Source: Thunnus maccoyii
Lineage: Eukaryota > Chordata > Actinopteri > Scombriformes > Scombridae
DNA: 64,000 nt
Direction: 5' to 3'
NCBI RefSeq assembly: GCF_910596095.1
Contig: NC_056534.1
Coordinates: 11,176,490-11,240,489 of the forward strand
In this document: piece by piece, positions 12,549-26,375 of the stretch
How positions within the stretch are numbered: the first letter of the stretch is position 1
How the letters are laid out: every line of letters starts with the position of its first letter
Made by a program: the position numbers and the translations under genes
Notes under the pieces: generated by a model
Database searches by the model: none
Told to the model about the DNA's origin: nothing
Seen by the model: the letters and a program-made list of their open reading frames with translations, nothing else

Positions 12549-14227
12549 CCTTCACGCTGCAGACGACGGCTTCTCTGACTGTAAACTGTGAAACCAGCCA
12601 TGAATCCAGGCCAGAGAAGGCCTGGGAGCATTTTTAACACTGACCTGTGGAGCAGTCAGTTGACCCACCGAGTGGATCTAACTGAACTTTGAACTCTGAA
12701 CCTGTGGAGCCATGAAGTGACTCTGGATCAGTTGGCCCATGTCGGCCCCTGTGGAAACTGCAAGGGTCTACAAGGACAAGACCCTGCATTTAACCTGTAT
12801 AAATGTGTGTATGCTGGAAAGACAGTCACCTTCTTCTTCTTGTACAACTCGCCTTCGTACACAGGTTAAGAAATGTTGAAAAAAAAAAGGAAAAAAAATA
12901 GAGAAAAGCACCCACTACATGACACAAGCACTGAAAGTGTTTTTTTCTCGGATGTATATAAGACTTATGACAACCCTGTCACTAAACCAAGTCAGACTGC
13001 TGCCGGCTGAAATGCAGTAAGTTCGAGCTGCGAGAGCAAGAAGCAGGAGGGAAAGAGAGTGAAAAGAAAGAAAGTTTAGAGAGAGCTGAAGAATGTCTTG
13101 TCCTAATATACACGTGACAGAGGGAGAGGGGTGAGGGTTTGGGCCCGTACTGGTCATATGCTGTGTTATGTGATAAGGTTGCACAAGTGTTCCTGTCAAT
13201 GAACTTTAACAGAGGAAAGAGATTATCTCTCTTACACTCCTCGTTCTCTCCTGTACTGTCTTCTCTCTGTTTCTCTCTCCTCCCCTGCTTGTATTTATTC
13301 CCCTCGTCCCACCATCATAGGAGAGATGAACAGCTGCAGATAGTAAGACTTATCCTCTCCTCTCCTCTCCTCCCCGGCACAATTGAGAGATTGTTCCTCT
13401 CCAGCAGAAACAGTAGACGGTTAAATTAGAGACTCTTCTTGGGAAAATACGCACATGCGGAAACACACAGCTCCTGGTCTTGCATGAATTCATGGTTCAT
13501 CTCTCTTCTTATGGTTTTCTTCTCTTCTCACCAACATCCTAGTAGATGTACCACATTACCCCAGACTCAACCTGAGGCATATTATAAGTATCCCCTTTTA
13601 CAAGAAGGCTTAGGGGTTCGGTTACACTATTTGGTCCTGAGCTTTTGTCCTGTGAACGTGAAGGGAACAGCAGAGAATGACAGGGTTGAACTGTAAATGA
13701 CCTTATTCCCATATTGCATGTCCCATTTTGGACTTCTGTAGCAGTCAGGGTGGGAAGGGTGGGCACAAAACAGCAACAAGTGACCGAAACAAGTCACACT
13801 GAGCAAAAACAGAGTGAAGTTAGCAAACTTATACTAGTGTTGGTGATGCTTCATTTTACGGGTCTGTAATCTCCTTGTAAGTCTCTGTAAGTACACGGGA
13901 AAGTATGAATTTCCTTGAAATACCAGCTTCATTAAAACTCAAATTAATAATAAGTAAATAATCATTCATTATTCATTCATTATTGGAAATGTAGTTCTCT
14001 CTATATATATGTTGAATTGCTTCCCTAAAGACAAATTTCCCATTTAGCATATTCACAGCTGACTTTGACTAAAAAGTCTTGCAAGGTTACGCTAGCAAGT
14101 AATTAATAAAATGTACAAATTGACCTCTTTCCTTTTTTTATGACCTACAGTTAGCACCAAATAAAAATACATTTTTCACGTTCACTTCTTAGAAATTTTT
14201 TAGGACATTACAGACTCGTAAAATAAA
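12549..14227 (+). other. gna12: Candidate 3' UTR of gna12 with two AATAAA signals
   Basis: After the gna12 stop the sequence has no credible coding potential. Canonical AATAAA hexamers occur at 14159-14164 and 14222-14227, the most plausible polyadenylation signals. The length is inferred; earlier or later cleavage cannot be excluded without transcripts. Confidence 0.35.
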
Positions 14228-14621
14228 GGATTACCCAAGTTGTCTGGTATTTTCTATCAACTCTTCTGAGCGTGTTGCTAAGAAGAACACCGAGTAATAC
14301 AATAGACTATATAGACAATAAATAATCCCCCATGAATTATTTTAACTTTGTTGGAGATGGTTAAACTCTTAGCTAGGTCTAGTGCTGAAAAAATTTAAAA
14401 AAATTTGTTGATGAACTGATTAGTCGATTGGCCAAAAAAAAATGTATCAACTATTAATCAATTTATTATTTGGTTCCAGCTTCTCAAATGTGCTCAACTT
14501 GCTGGTTTTCTCTGTGTTTGGTTATAAAATGAACACCGACTGTTCGTCAGACAAAGCTAGTAATTTGAAAATGTCATTTTGGGCTCTGAGGGATTGTGTT
14601 CACTATTTTTGGACATTTCAA

Positions 14622-15260
14622 AGGTGCACTAATCAATATATTTATATTAACAATAGAAAAAAATGACAGCGTAATGTAAAGGGGCCCCTTGTACTGATTA
14701 ATTTACAGAGAATTATGACTCAACTCTGCGGTTTTCGGCTCTACGGTGTCTTTCAGCTCATTGTTTCGGTTTTACCCCAACAAGTTTTCTGTTTTGGTTC
14801 ACTCTCACTGCTTTCATTAACCTGGTTTCCATTTGCAGCAGGCAGCTGTTTTCAGCAAAAAAAAAGCTCTTGTAAACGCACTGTACACTACCTGTCCAGC
14901 ACCAAACGACAGACAGTTAGCAACTTGCTAACGTAGTGGAGCATTTAGCAGCTAAAGAGCCGGATATTCCCCTCAGGAGTTGATAGAGATCAAAACTAAA
15001 ACTAAAAGGAGAGTTAATATTTGACTTTTGATCACGAGGTGGCCAAAAACATTCCAAATTATGACTCATGTTAGATGTGTAAATAAATGACTGGTTGCTA
15101 ACACGTCCGCCATTTCGACTTTATTTGGTGATAATATGTCAGTTTACTTGTTACAAAGCCTCCAAAATACCAGAAAATCAGTAAATACAGGTTAAAAGAC
15201 CAAATGACCAATGAATCAATCAAAAATAATAATCTACTGATAATTCACTAATGAAAGCAC
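14622..15260 (+). mobile_element. Further diverged copy of the AGCTGYTTTAATCAAT family
   Basis: Carries 'gcactaatcaatat' at the start, then 'ctttcagctcattgtttcgg', 'ggttcactctcactgctttc', 'cagacagttagcaac' and 'gtggagcatttagcagctaa', in the same order as the copies at 2.4 and 4.0 kb. The right boundary is uncertain and partly merges with the hAT-like sequence. Confidence 0.45.
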
Positions 15261-16964
15261 TATTTATGCCTGTTTGACCAGTGAGAGTTAATGTTGCATG
15301 AAGTACTGTTGCTATGGTGACTTGCAGCTAAATATTCCTTGTGCACTGATTTAGATCTGTGGTAAACTGTTAACCACAACTATGTTTGAGGTTTCCTGCT
15401 ACATGACTTTAATGGATAACTGCAAGCACATCAAAAATATGTATTTTTTAAAATAAGTCACAATTTGAACCCATATCGTCGAGCCTTTGGATTCTTAATC
15501 TTAATCAGTTTCTCTCTAATATGTCTATGAATCTATGAAATGAGATTTGATTCCCAGCATTCACATGATGTAGATTTTGGTACGCAGCAGTAGGACAATG
15601 CTGCTGCTCTTCCCACCCTGAGTATTAAGTCCAAATGGCCTTGAGGGGAATGAGGCTAATTATGAGCACTTCCACACGCCTTTATTATAATACTGTATTA
15701 AACTGTGTAATTTATATGTGTTTGTGTGTGTTTGCATAGCGACATTTTGTGCATGTTCATACTTCCTGTACATAGAATACTGTGTTTGACCGACACTGTG
15801 TGTAAAACCTTACAATACAAACACCACTCTGTCTAACAGTATCACTGTAACTGTAACGTTGCTGTAGCATTTTGTCGTTGTTAACTAACCTACCTTTTCC
15901 ACTCACACGAGTTTTTCTACACGTCGTCATTGCACTGGATGTGTCTGCGAGAAAACGACCAGCAAGGAGAACGTCTGGAGAAAAGAAAAAAAAAAAAAAA
16001 AAGGCAATGAAACAAACAAACAGACGGCAGACTTTGAAAGGCGAACAGGATGGAGGCAGAGGATGAAGAGAGGGAGGGAGGTCTCTCACTCGCTTTACCC
16101 GTTTGGTCTTTTTTTTTTTTTTTTTTTTTTTTTTTTGGTCTGCTTTTGTTTTTTTGTTTCCCAGTGCCTTGGCTCTGTGCTCTGTGGTGAAATACACTGC
16201 CGTTTGCTGACATGCTGTTTCTTTATTTTCTCAGTGTGGGCGTCTGTGTGTGTGTTTTAGTGTGTATATGGCAAAGCAACGGGTCAAGACCTTCTGAGTC
16301 GAAAAGTGAAAAGTGGCAGAAAGTAGAGAGAGATGGCAGGGGAGTTTAAAAAATGTTTTTTGAGTTCATGAGGGAGAGAGGGAGGGTAGAAAATAAATCC
16401 AAGTATGTTCTTCATATGTCCTGGGGCAGTTTAATCAGTATTTATGAACACGAGGAGCTCTCTTACAAAGCCAGAAAGCTTAGAGTTGAGGCTCCTGATA
16501 AGTAATGTTATACTGATGTACAGCCTGGAGGCTTACCGTAGGCTCTCATTCCACATAATGTAATATGAAGCTCATCAGTTTGAGCTATCAGACCGCTGGG
16601 CATGAGAGTAAAGCTGAAGTTGGGCGATATCTCCGTTACCCAGCAGAGTCTGACCTTTGCTTTGGCTTTTAATCAGAGGAGCTCTGATACATAACAGACT
16701 GCAAGTCTCAAGAGAGAGGGAGGGGAGCCCAGAAACAACTAGAGCAGAGTTTTAGCTGTGTTTTTAGAAATCACTGGTTAACATAGATTTATTTACATAG
16801 GAAGTGAGTAGAATGCAAGTTTAAAGTCGTACAAACACGTGAGACCAGCATAGAGGGGCTGCATCTCTGGAACCGAAAGAGAGGCAGAAATGACCCTGTG
16901 AATGGGTAGGCACAGACTGGGGGGAGGGACAGACAAAGGGAGGAAGAGGGAATACAAGAAAAAG

Positions 16965-17040
16965 TAAGAGGATAGAGGGAGGGAGGAGAAGAGGGGGGGG
17001 AGGGAGGGAGGGAGGGAGGGGGGGGGGGGGGGTGGGGGAG
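16965..17040 (+). repeat. G-rich/purine tract with G-quadruplex potential
   Basis: Many runs of three or more G, including an uninterrupted GGGAGGGAGGGAGGG series and a G14 run; a CT-rich mirror block lies at 17128-17162, followed by (AC)n to 17189. Confidence 0.85.
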
Positions 17041-17158
17041 GTCATGTTTCCTCTGTTGGGCCCACTTCCTGTCCTGATCCTAAAATGGAGTGACTGTAAG
17101 AACGACATCCCTCTGCCTGTTTCGATCCCCTCTCCTCCCCCCTCTCCTCCCTCTCCTC

Positions 17159-17189
<31 letters not shown>

Positions 17190-17430
17190 TCAGAGAAACC
17201 CAAACCAACCTCCCGCGGTATCCTACAAAGGAGATGAGAGGAAAAAGCAGGGAGCAGAAAAATATATCCCCAGTGGTCTCTGAAACATAAGGAAGCCTTC
17301 GTTTATTGAGGCAGAGAGGCAAAGGACATTTTGTCCTCAAGTTGCACCGCAGCATGTGTGTGTTGTGTGCAGCCTGTAGTTGTCTGTGTGTATGTTGAAT
17401 TATGTTAAAGTATATACTGTTGTCAGAATT

Positions 17431-17761
17431 AGAGCGACAAAGATTAGTCGATTAGTCGATCAACAGAAAATTAACTAGCAACTCAGTGTATAATCGAATA
17501 ATCGTTACTGCAACATCAGCTGGTCGCAGCCCTAAAATTAGAGGATTTGAGACTTTTCTTTATGACACTAAACTGAAGATGTTTTGATTTTGGACTGTTG
17601 ATGGGAAAAAAAGACATTTGAAGACGTCACCATAAGCTCCACGATGTTATAACAGGCATTTTTCACTGTTTTCTGACTTTTTATAGAAAAAAAAAATCGA
17701 TTAATCGAGAAAATAATCAGCAGATTAATTGATAATGAAAGTAATCGTTAGTTGCAGCCCT
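17431..17761 (-). mobile_element. AT-rich hAT-like non-autonomous repeat
   Basis: Runs from 'agcgacaaagattagtcg' to 'cgttagttgcagccct' in the reverse orientation, with 'tttttatagaaa...tcgattaatcgagaaaat' inside. Same family as 745-990. Confidence 0.5.
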
Positions 17762-18894
17762 GGTCAGAATCAGTGCAGGATATTTGAATTCCTTGTGCTT
17801 TCCTGACAACGACAAACATTTGACTTTAATCATACTTTTGTCACTGAAATGATTAATTTGATCATTTATAGATTATTATATTCTATTGTAACATGTAAAT
17901 GTGCATGTTACTGAGTGAAAAACATTTTAAACATTTTTATACTTTAATTGTACAAATTTTCTTGTGCTTCTGAGTCATTAACTGGAGATATTGTTTCTGT
18001 GTGGAGCCTTTGGATATAAACTGTGCACTGTGTACACACAGTAACCAAATATATTTAATATCTCCTTTAACGCAACCTGCTCATGTTTTTTTACCTTCAC
18101 TGTGCCATTCTTTTCTCTCCAGGCCAGTAAATTTTGTTCATGAGTCATGTGCCTGAAAAGATAAGTTGCCACCACACCCTCCGTTTTATATATATAGATT
18201 TTTTTGTTTCCTTTGTGCTTCCTGCAGGTATGTAAACAAAAAGCAGTAAGTGTGTTTGGACATGCTGTCACATGCCATATCACCTCTGTGCTGGTCATTG
18301 TAGTTGAGCACATGGAAAGTTGGCAGTTGCTCCTCACAGTTAACTTTTACCCATCCCGAGGTTTTCAGATGTTATTCTACTGCTACAGACTGGTTGTGCA
18401 TGCTGCTGTGGTTTCTGAACAAAACAAAACAAGGATACTGTCAATCCACCTATTTTCACAACACAAGCTTAATATCAAAAAGTTAAGTTAATTTTATTAT
18501 ATTTATTTATTTATTGGTGTATTTAACAGGGACAGAGCACATTAATAAACATTGCTGTGAATGTGCCAAAGTTAGTCAAGAGGCTGTTTTTACATCTGTA
18601 ATCCCTGAACAGATGTTACAAAGGCCCCCTAAAAATAATACAAGATTTTAAATAACAAAGTTATTGAGATAATTTATAAGCATGCAGACCAATAATAAAA
18701 AGAGAAATAAATACTAATGTTAGTATAAAAAAAATCATACCGAACATTAATCAGGTACTAATTATAACACACGACACAGAGACACACAATAGAAGACATG
18801 TAAAGCTAAACTTCCTTTCACTCAAAATGTCCACATCTGTGATCAGAGACATGACTTCTAATCTTTAAACTGTGGCTAATGACACTAGAAGAAG

Positions 18895-19290
18895 CAACCA
18901 CCTAGTACTGCCCAGACGACCATGGTAACCACCTAGTAATACTAAAGAGACCAATCAGAACACACTAGCAATCGCCTAGCAACCACCCTGCATCCAAGTA
19001 ACTGCCTATTAACACCCTACAACACCCCAAAGACCATATAAATCACATAGAAACCACCTGAAACAACATATCAACCACCTTGTATGTCCTACCAACCACC
19101 CAGAACTCCATGGCAACCACCTAGCAAATCCTTAGCAACACCCCCAGCAACTCACACTAATTCTAAATATCATAGCAATTTACAATTTCACAATTTACAA
19201 TTTCATTTAGCAGATGCTTTTATCCAAAGCGATGTACATCTGATCGCAACACATCAGCAACCACCTACCAAACATCGAGCAACACCCCAC
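18895..19290. repeat. Degenerate tandem array of CAACCACCTAGCA-type units
   Basis: Repeated variants of 'aaccacctagcaacaccc' over about 400 bp, interrupted near 19180-19232 by 'atttagcagatgcttttatc', a widespread teleost repeat motif. Non-coding; an open frame inside it simply reflects the repeat. Confidence 0.65.
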
Positions 19291-19533
19291 TGTAATATAA
19301 GGTCGAGTGAGTCGTTTGGTCAGCAAACTCCCATAAACTAAGAAAATGTAGCCGTTTTCTAGTTGTAATCTAAGGTTTAAAGGTTATGGATCAGTAATTA
19401 TTACAATAATATTATATCACTGAATTATTCAATATAATAGATGTTAGATATAAACAATAGTGAAATTGTAGTCTAGTATACACAGACCTGAGTGACACCA
19501 CACACATTTATCTGAATAGCTCCGTGTGTGAAT

Positions 19534-19536
<3 letters not shown>

Positions 19537-19574
<38 letters not shown>

Positions 19575-19756
19575 TGTTGGTTTGAGTTTGTATACGCCTG
19601 CATGTGTGTGAGTGAATTTGGTCTCATGACTCTGGTTAAGCTGATGTTTCCCTAAGGCCGTTTTGATTGGACCTACAGCTGAACTCTGATATTTAATAAT
19701 GAGCCAAGTACTCCCTCTGTTTCTGTCTCTGCCCCTCAGACATACACACACATACA

Positions 19757-19790
<34 letters not shown>

Positions 19791-19791
19791 G
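19537..19791. repeat. (GT)n and (AC)n pair
   Basis: GT tract at 19537-19570 and an interrupted AC tract at 19741-19791, facing each other across about 170 bp. Confidence 0.9.
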
Positions 19792-20766
19792 GAGCTGACA
19801 ATAAGATTGAATCATACAGTGAGTGAAATATAAACAACCACTGGGTCATTAGCTGATGATCTGGACATGACGCAGGCTGTCACATCATTAAAACACTTCT
19901 GTTTTAGTTCAAAGTGACAGTGGAATTAACTTGGTGATGCCTGGCATCTTATTTGGGGTCCCTTTTTGCGTAAAGCCTTGAGGACAGATTGTTTATTAAT
20001 CAGGGAAGATGTATAGCAGATGCACATGGATAGATGATGATTAACACATCTTCATACATATAACCTTAAAACTTTTACTTTATATCTCTGAACAATTCAT
20101 AAATCTTCAAAACATACTGTAGTTTGTAAGAATAAAAGAGACATTAACAAGTCAGATGTCTCCCCCCACTGGTATAAAAGGAGTAATGCAACATTTTACA
20201 TTACTGATGCTGCACTTAGGCTCTTTTGTTTTTTTAAATCTTGGACCTAGAATGAATCTTAAGCAGCCTTTAGTCTTTTCCAGTCACTCATGGACAGTTA
20301 GTACTTATCAGATACATTCATTCACATATTCAGCTCATTCACAAGGTCTCAAGATATTATACTGAAAATACTGTTATAAAACTCATCAGAGGAAGTGCAT
20401 TTTTCCTTGGGATGAATAACAGTTTAGTGGTATTGGCATGAGGAGAAAATATTACTCTTGACCAAATGTGGTCATTTTTAAATGTTTGCATTCTTACTTT
20501 TTTTTTGGCTGGACCGCAACAGGGGGGCCAGCCCTATAAACACACATATCTGTGACTAAATGACTGATTGATGAGCTTCATCACTGGACTTGGCCGGGTG
20601 TCGCCACTTCCTGTATCTGTAGGTTGAAATTAGTGTTTTTATCTAGCGTTTCATACAGCCATATACCAGGTTTTGACCTAGGTGGTATTCCAGAAAGAAC
20701 CGTTTTGTTTGCTAACCCTGAGATGAGGGAAACTCTAGAGTTTTCAGTTCCAGAAAGAGAGGTAAA

Positions 20767-21467
20767 TTAAAGGGAAACTTTGGGATTTTTCAACCTGGAC
20801 CCTATTTTCCCATCTTTTGTGTTTAAGTGACTAATGGGGAAAACAATTTTTGAAATTGGTCCAGTATTGAGCAAGAGCGCTTAAGCCGGCGGCCGTGAAA
20901 CAGGCTGCAGTGTAATCCTTTGGGGCAATTGCGCTTAGCTTAGTTAGCTTAGTGTTTTCTAAAAGATTTTCAAATTCATAGCTGAATATTTAGCTGATTT
21001 CAACAATGAACTCTCACAAAAAAGTTAGAAAAGACCAATATATATTTTTATATGTCAGTAGAAATATTTTATTGTTCCAGGCTTTCTATTTCCACTCTGG
21101 TTTTAAAACACAGCTTCTAACATACATGTATTTTAAGCCTAAACCTACTTTTAATATGTGGAAATGATTTCTAGTGTTTCTATATCTTCTTACTCTGTTG
21201 TGTGATTACAGGCTGTTATTTACATTTCACATCGTTGAATATGAACCTTGAATATGTTCCTAAAGCAGAAGTTTTCTACAGGTACTTGGTATCACCGTTT
21301 CATCTCTTATCATATGAAGTACTTCATTCACGGTTCTGATGATGTCGCTCGTAATTAACAACCCCTCCTCTTTCACATGAACGACTGATGTTAGGCTCAC
21401 TGAAGCCAGCTAACGAAAAGATATCCTGAGTATGTTGAACTTGCTTCGTGGTACAGTCCTCCTTTAA
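20767..21467. mobile_element. TTAA-bounded repeat, apparently nested in another repeat
   Basis: Starts TTAA-AGGGAAAC (20767) and ends CCT-TTAA (21461-21467). The flanking 'ggtattccagaaag' (from about 20690) and the 'atatcctgagtatgttgaac' segment near 21421 look like parts of a second common teleost repeat, suggesting nested insertion. Terminal inverted repeats beyond AGG are poor. Confidence 0.35.
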
Positions 21468-21959
21468 TTTAAATGGGACTTTTTCAATTGATTAAACAGA
21501 AGAACAAAAGAGCAAAACAAAAACAAAAGAGAATCCATCTATTGGATTGTCTGCTAACAAAGTGATTTATGTTGTTTTGTATTAACTCAAACACTAACTT
21601 TTGTTTTCCAAGTGTCAATATTTTTTCCTTAACTAGTTTTCCAGAAAAATTACACAGAATCTACATTTTTGCCAGATGTTGTGTGAGTCAATTACACAAT
21701 ATGACTCAACATGACGTGTCGTGTCTGACACATTCAGACATAAACTTTACTTCCTCTGATCTTCTGATACCATCTGTGAATGTGCGACCTGTCATCATGA
21801 GTAAGACAGTCTCTTTTATGATAGATCTAAACCTCCTGGTCCTCTCTAGGTTGCTAACGCAGCTGCATCTTTTAATTGAAAGGTTGTTATGTGATTTTAA
21901 TGTCCCTCTCCAGCCTGACTGACAGAGAGCAGAGGGTTTCTCAGACACTATAACTACAT

Positions 21960-22570
21960 CCACAGGCCCTTACTCTTTATTATGTATGTGGACTGATGCA
22001 GGAGCACTCAGAAGGGCAGCTATTTGGTGAAATTTTCTGAGGACACTGCGTTGCTGTCGCTTCTCTGAGGTTCACAATCAAACCACAATGCTCTCACTGA
22101 TTTTATTTCTTGGTGCAATAACAATTTCTTGGACTTGAAGGAACTGATTATTGATTTTAGATGTAAGAGAGATGCAACCAAAGAGTGTATAACACATAAT
22201 GAAAGAGTGGAATTGGTTAAATCATACAAATATTTGGCTACTAATTTCGATGATCACCTTAAATTTGATGTGAACACTGACATTATTGTGAAGCAACAGA
22301 GAATTCACCTTTTCGGCAAACTAAATTCCTTTCCTGTCAGTCTCGTCATCCTCTGTCATTTTTTATCAATCTTTTATTGAGTCTTTTGAGCTTTTCTTTT
22401 ATCTGCCGGTTTTACAGCCCAACAGTAAAAGACAGAAACAGCCTGAACAGCATTGTTAAAATCTGTTCAAAGTTTCACCGGAGTGAAACAAAGAGAGCTG
22501 ATTTATTTTTACAACCAATAAATCCTCCAGAAAGCCAAAAATATCTTGGCTTCTTCTGGACATGTTCTTC
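21960..22570 (+). pseudogene. Decayed L2-like non-LTR retrotransposon fragment (reverse transcriptase)
   Basis: Translated frames recover degraded pieces of an L2/CR1-type reverse transcriptase in order: FSEDTALLSLL (the FADD palm motif altered), then a stop, ALTDFISWCNNNFLDL, KELIIDFR, SYKYLATNFDDHLKFDVNTD, and after a frame change LSFSFICRFYSPTVKDRNSL followed by NSIVKICSK. Several frame changes and a stop show that it is inactive. Only this central-to-distal part of the polymerase is present; no endonuclease domain was seen nearby. Confidence 0.7.
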
Positions 22571-23960
22571 CAAGTGAATTTTCTCTGTTGCCTGTTTTAC
22601 CTGCTTGTAAAACTAACTGCTAGTCTAAATTGTTCAATCCCTCTGCAATTCAACTAATGCTCCATAGGTCTTACCTTGTCCTTGTTGGGGAATGCTTTAT
22701 CTGATCTTTTTATTATGTTCTATCTTTTATGTCTAATTATGTCAAAGCTTTAATCTTTTTCATCTAGTGCCACCATCAGGTAAATGTTCACTTTGTCTAA
22801 TACTTTGATTTATGACTTAATACCTGCAAACCTAATGACATTTCCATCAGTACTCTGTGTTTAGTGTTAATTAGCAAAAGTTAGCATGCTAACATGCTAA
22901 ACTAAGATGCTGAACATTGTAAACACATGGATGATGATGCACACTGGCCCCAAAAGACCTTTTCCCTGTCTGTAAATCAGCAGATACATTTTTTTGAGTG
23001 TCACAACCCTGCAAAATGACTATTAGAATTTGATCCATTTAGTCCAATAAAATTTGAAAAGTCTAGAAGAGCCACACGATTTAATTATTTTAACCCCATT
23101 CAAGTTAGCAGAGGGCTAAACCGGAAGTTAGCCAGCTTGGCCGGCAGAAGTATTTGGTGCGCCTGCTCTATGGGCCACATGATCCTGGAAGATGCAGGTA
23201 ATTTTATACCTGGAAGTCTAACTTTTTTGGCTTCATGTGCCACTGAGCAACTTTCATAGAAATGAATGGAGCCCCGCCTCCAACGCTGTATCCAGTCCAC
23301 TTTATACATCCATGATGTAGCCTCAGAACCGTTTGTGTGTCTGTAGACTCTTAACGAGTCTCTGTTAATTTTATCCCTTATGGCGCCTGTTGAACATTGA
23401 AAATGTTGATGTTCATCATATATGGCCTGAAGTAACTCCCGCTGTAATAAAGCCTGAGACACCTAGATTCTTTATTACAGGTGTAATACTCACATTATGT
23501 ATCTTTCTCAGCGATATCAGCTGAGGTAACTGAAGATAAAGCTGGTGAAGATGAACAGTTATGTCTTAATTAACTTCAAGTTTTCTATTTGTCACTAATT
23601 ATAAAAGAAACACAATGAAGTCTTTTAATATTATTGTGACTGTAAGTCGTCTAACAGTGTTGAATGAATGCAGAGGAAGGCAAGACCTCTTAATAACTGA
23701 TTTTTACACTGAGACCTTCACTGTTGGTCCTGTTTTGATAATATACGTTTGGGATGAAGATAAATTTCTGTTTAAATGTTTTACAAACCTGCTAAATCAT
23801 ATAGTTGATACAGGTAGTGGAGAGCAAAAGTAAAACTCAACTCATCTAAAATGAAGCTGATCTCCCCAACAAATTCCCCAAACTTTCAACATTTACACAT
23901 TTAGTTTTTAAAATTTTATTTCATGTAATAGTAGCAGTGAGTCTTATCCTCTCCTCTGTG

Positions 23961-24224
23961 AGCGGCTGTGGCTCAGGAGGTAGAGCAGGTCCTCCGCTAA
24001 TCTGAAGATCGGCGGATGACAAGATACTTAACCCCACATTGCTCCGGATGGCTGTCCCATCAGTGTGTGAATGTGTGTAAATGATTAGTTCCCTCTGATG
24101 GGCAGGCTGGGACCTTGCATGGTAGCTCCTGTATCCATTCAGCATGTGAATGTGACACAGTGCAAAAGCACTTTGAGTGGTCGGAAGACTAGAAAGGTGC
24201 TATACATGTATAGTCCATTTACTA
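23961..24224 (+). mobile_element. tRNA-derived SINE-like element
   Basis: Begins with an A-box-like 'tggctcaggaggtagagc' and ends 'aagactagaaaggtgctata' then 'gtccatttac'. The B-box region is damaged. A second copy (30118-30345) shares the 3' half, and an inverted head occurs at 45485-45582. Confidence 0.55.
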
Positions 24225-25624
24225 TTTACTCTTACCTTCACTACTGTCTCATACTCACTTTGTCTACAGTGTTCGCAGTAATAATGAGGTCAACAAAATG
24301 GTTATTTTGAGTTTATTCTTCCTGTTTGCATTGGGGAAAAACTGAGAGCAGAGAACCACAGATGAGAACAAAACAAGTAAGAATTGATAGTACTGTTTAC
24401 TCTTCTCCATCTTGGGTGTAAAAACTGAAGACAGGACTCGATTTATTTCGTTCTTTGGCACACTCAAAGTATCAATTTAATTCACTCATTCAAAAAAAGT
24501 ACAAAAGTTTGGTTCTTCATCATTCACTCTACTGCAGAACTATGAACAAACCGTCATCCAGTGGTTACAGGAGGAGATTTCATGGAGCATTTTGTGGTAT
24601 TTTATGAGGTTCAAAAGTTCAGGCAATGCCAATAACACTCAGGAGAGGTGAACCTATGAAACATACTGCATTTCAGTTAAAAAAGGGTAAACATCACAAA
24701 GATGTCAATACATCTTTTTGCATTATTGCCTGAACACACTGGTGATCAATCGGATTTTCACAGCATGTGCACATTCCCCACATTTGAACAGTGTAAATGA
24801 ATATTTTACTATTATGCTCCATATATTGCTTTCAGTGGAAAATACATTTCAGTCAGTGTAGCTACTTTCAGTAAAGCAGTAACGTAAACACATACACACA
24901 CATCAAATATATAAAAACAGCAAAGAAAATATTGTCTTTTGCACTTCATACAGAAGAACTGTGAGAAACACAGCAGCAACAAAGGGGAAAGTAAACTGTT
25001 AAAATGGATAACAAAGATTTCTTCTATGACAATGCAGCCTTGTAACACTGTACCTGTAAGAGCAAGACACGTTATTTAGGAAACCTGTTGTCCAGTGTCT
25101 GTGTTGGTTACAGTGCTGTGACAAAGTTTGTGCACCTCACATGCAGTTTGATGAGCTTTGACACTCCAGTATGTCACCTTCCAATATGTTGCTATTTTCT
25201 AAATCAGAATTCTGAAACACCAGACATGTTATCTGGTTTTATTGGCTAAAAAGGTAAACTCACTAAATGTGAAATCTGAGCTGCACTGGTTATGACACAT
25301 GATGTGTACAGTACCTTTGTACACACTTTTTCATTTAATTGAAATTTATAAATCCATAAAATTAAAGGACAATTTGTTATTATTTTAATAGTAACAAAAA
25401 ACATTTAAATTTCAGATTTCTTTAGACTAACTTTTGGTAAAAGTGAAATCTCTTTTAAAAAGTAAAATCTGTCAAAGAGCTCATGGGTTGTCATGATGTG
25501 TAAAAATAAATGTGGTGGAGGACACATGCTGAAAATAATCTGACACTTGAATCTCATGATTGTCATTCATTATGTGATATATGATTATTCTGATGAGGAC
25601 CCAAATTAAGGACCCAAATTTATT

Positions 25625-26375
25625 TTAAAGGGTGGATACATTATTTTTTGAGTTTTTGAGGTTTTTATATCATTCTGTAGCTTCACATTATTGTTCAATA
25701 TGTATTCAAATCAGAAAATTCAAATTTTAGTCGAAGTACGTATGTTTTAGTGTCAAAATGTTATTTTCTTAAGCTCTTCTAAAAACTTTTTTCCATGTGA
25801 CCCGACGTAGGTTTCTGCATGATGACGCTGCTACATATAAACTGATATAAACCTCCTAACCCACCTAGCCAGTAGCTACAGAGACAGACTGAGTGATCCC
25901 TGTTACTGCTGCTCTGCTAAACGTGTTAACACACACACAGACGGAGCACGCACTGTTACTGCTGCTCAAAGTTTAAAAAATAAACTCAGAGCTCTTCTCC
26001 TGCCAGTAAATGGCTCCAGATCAGAGCAGAATCCGGTGTGACTTGCGGTTGTTATTTGTCCTGAAGCTCTGGCTCTACTCCCAGCTCTCTCCTCCAGAGC
26101 TCCCGGCACTCAGCAGCTGTCTGTCCCTCCGCTCCGTCCGGTGTATTAATAAACATCTCACACACATCGCCTGTAGTATATCTGGACAATTTTTTTGTGA
26201 TCTAACTTACAGTGAGCGAGTATGTTAGGAAGACGCTGTCAGTGAGCTGTGTGTGTGTGTGTGTGGGGTGGAGGGTCATCAGCACTCTAACCCACGTCAC
26301 TGCTTTTTGCTCACGGCTAAGTGGGTGTTTCCATTTGGAAAAACTTGGAGGAACAAACGTGGATTTGCCCTTTAA
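25625..26375. mobile_element. TTAA-bounded repeat downstream of ern2
   Basis: Bounded by TTAA-AGGGTGG (25625) and GCCCT-TTAA (26369-26375), 743 bp between flanks, about 280 nt beyond the ern2 stop. The interior contains a CT-rich block and a short (GT)n tract. The inverted ends are weak, so this may be a decayed transposon forming part of the ern2 3' UTR. Confidence 0.35.

Noticed and set aside
15757..16260. Overlapping frames with poly-Lys or poly-Phe stretches
   Set aside because: Produced by long A and T homopolymers on both strands.
18895..19290. CRISPR-like spaced repeats
   Set aside because: Units are short, degenerate and contiguous without unique spacers, in a vertebrate genome.
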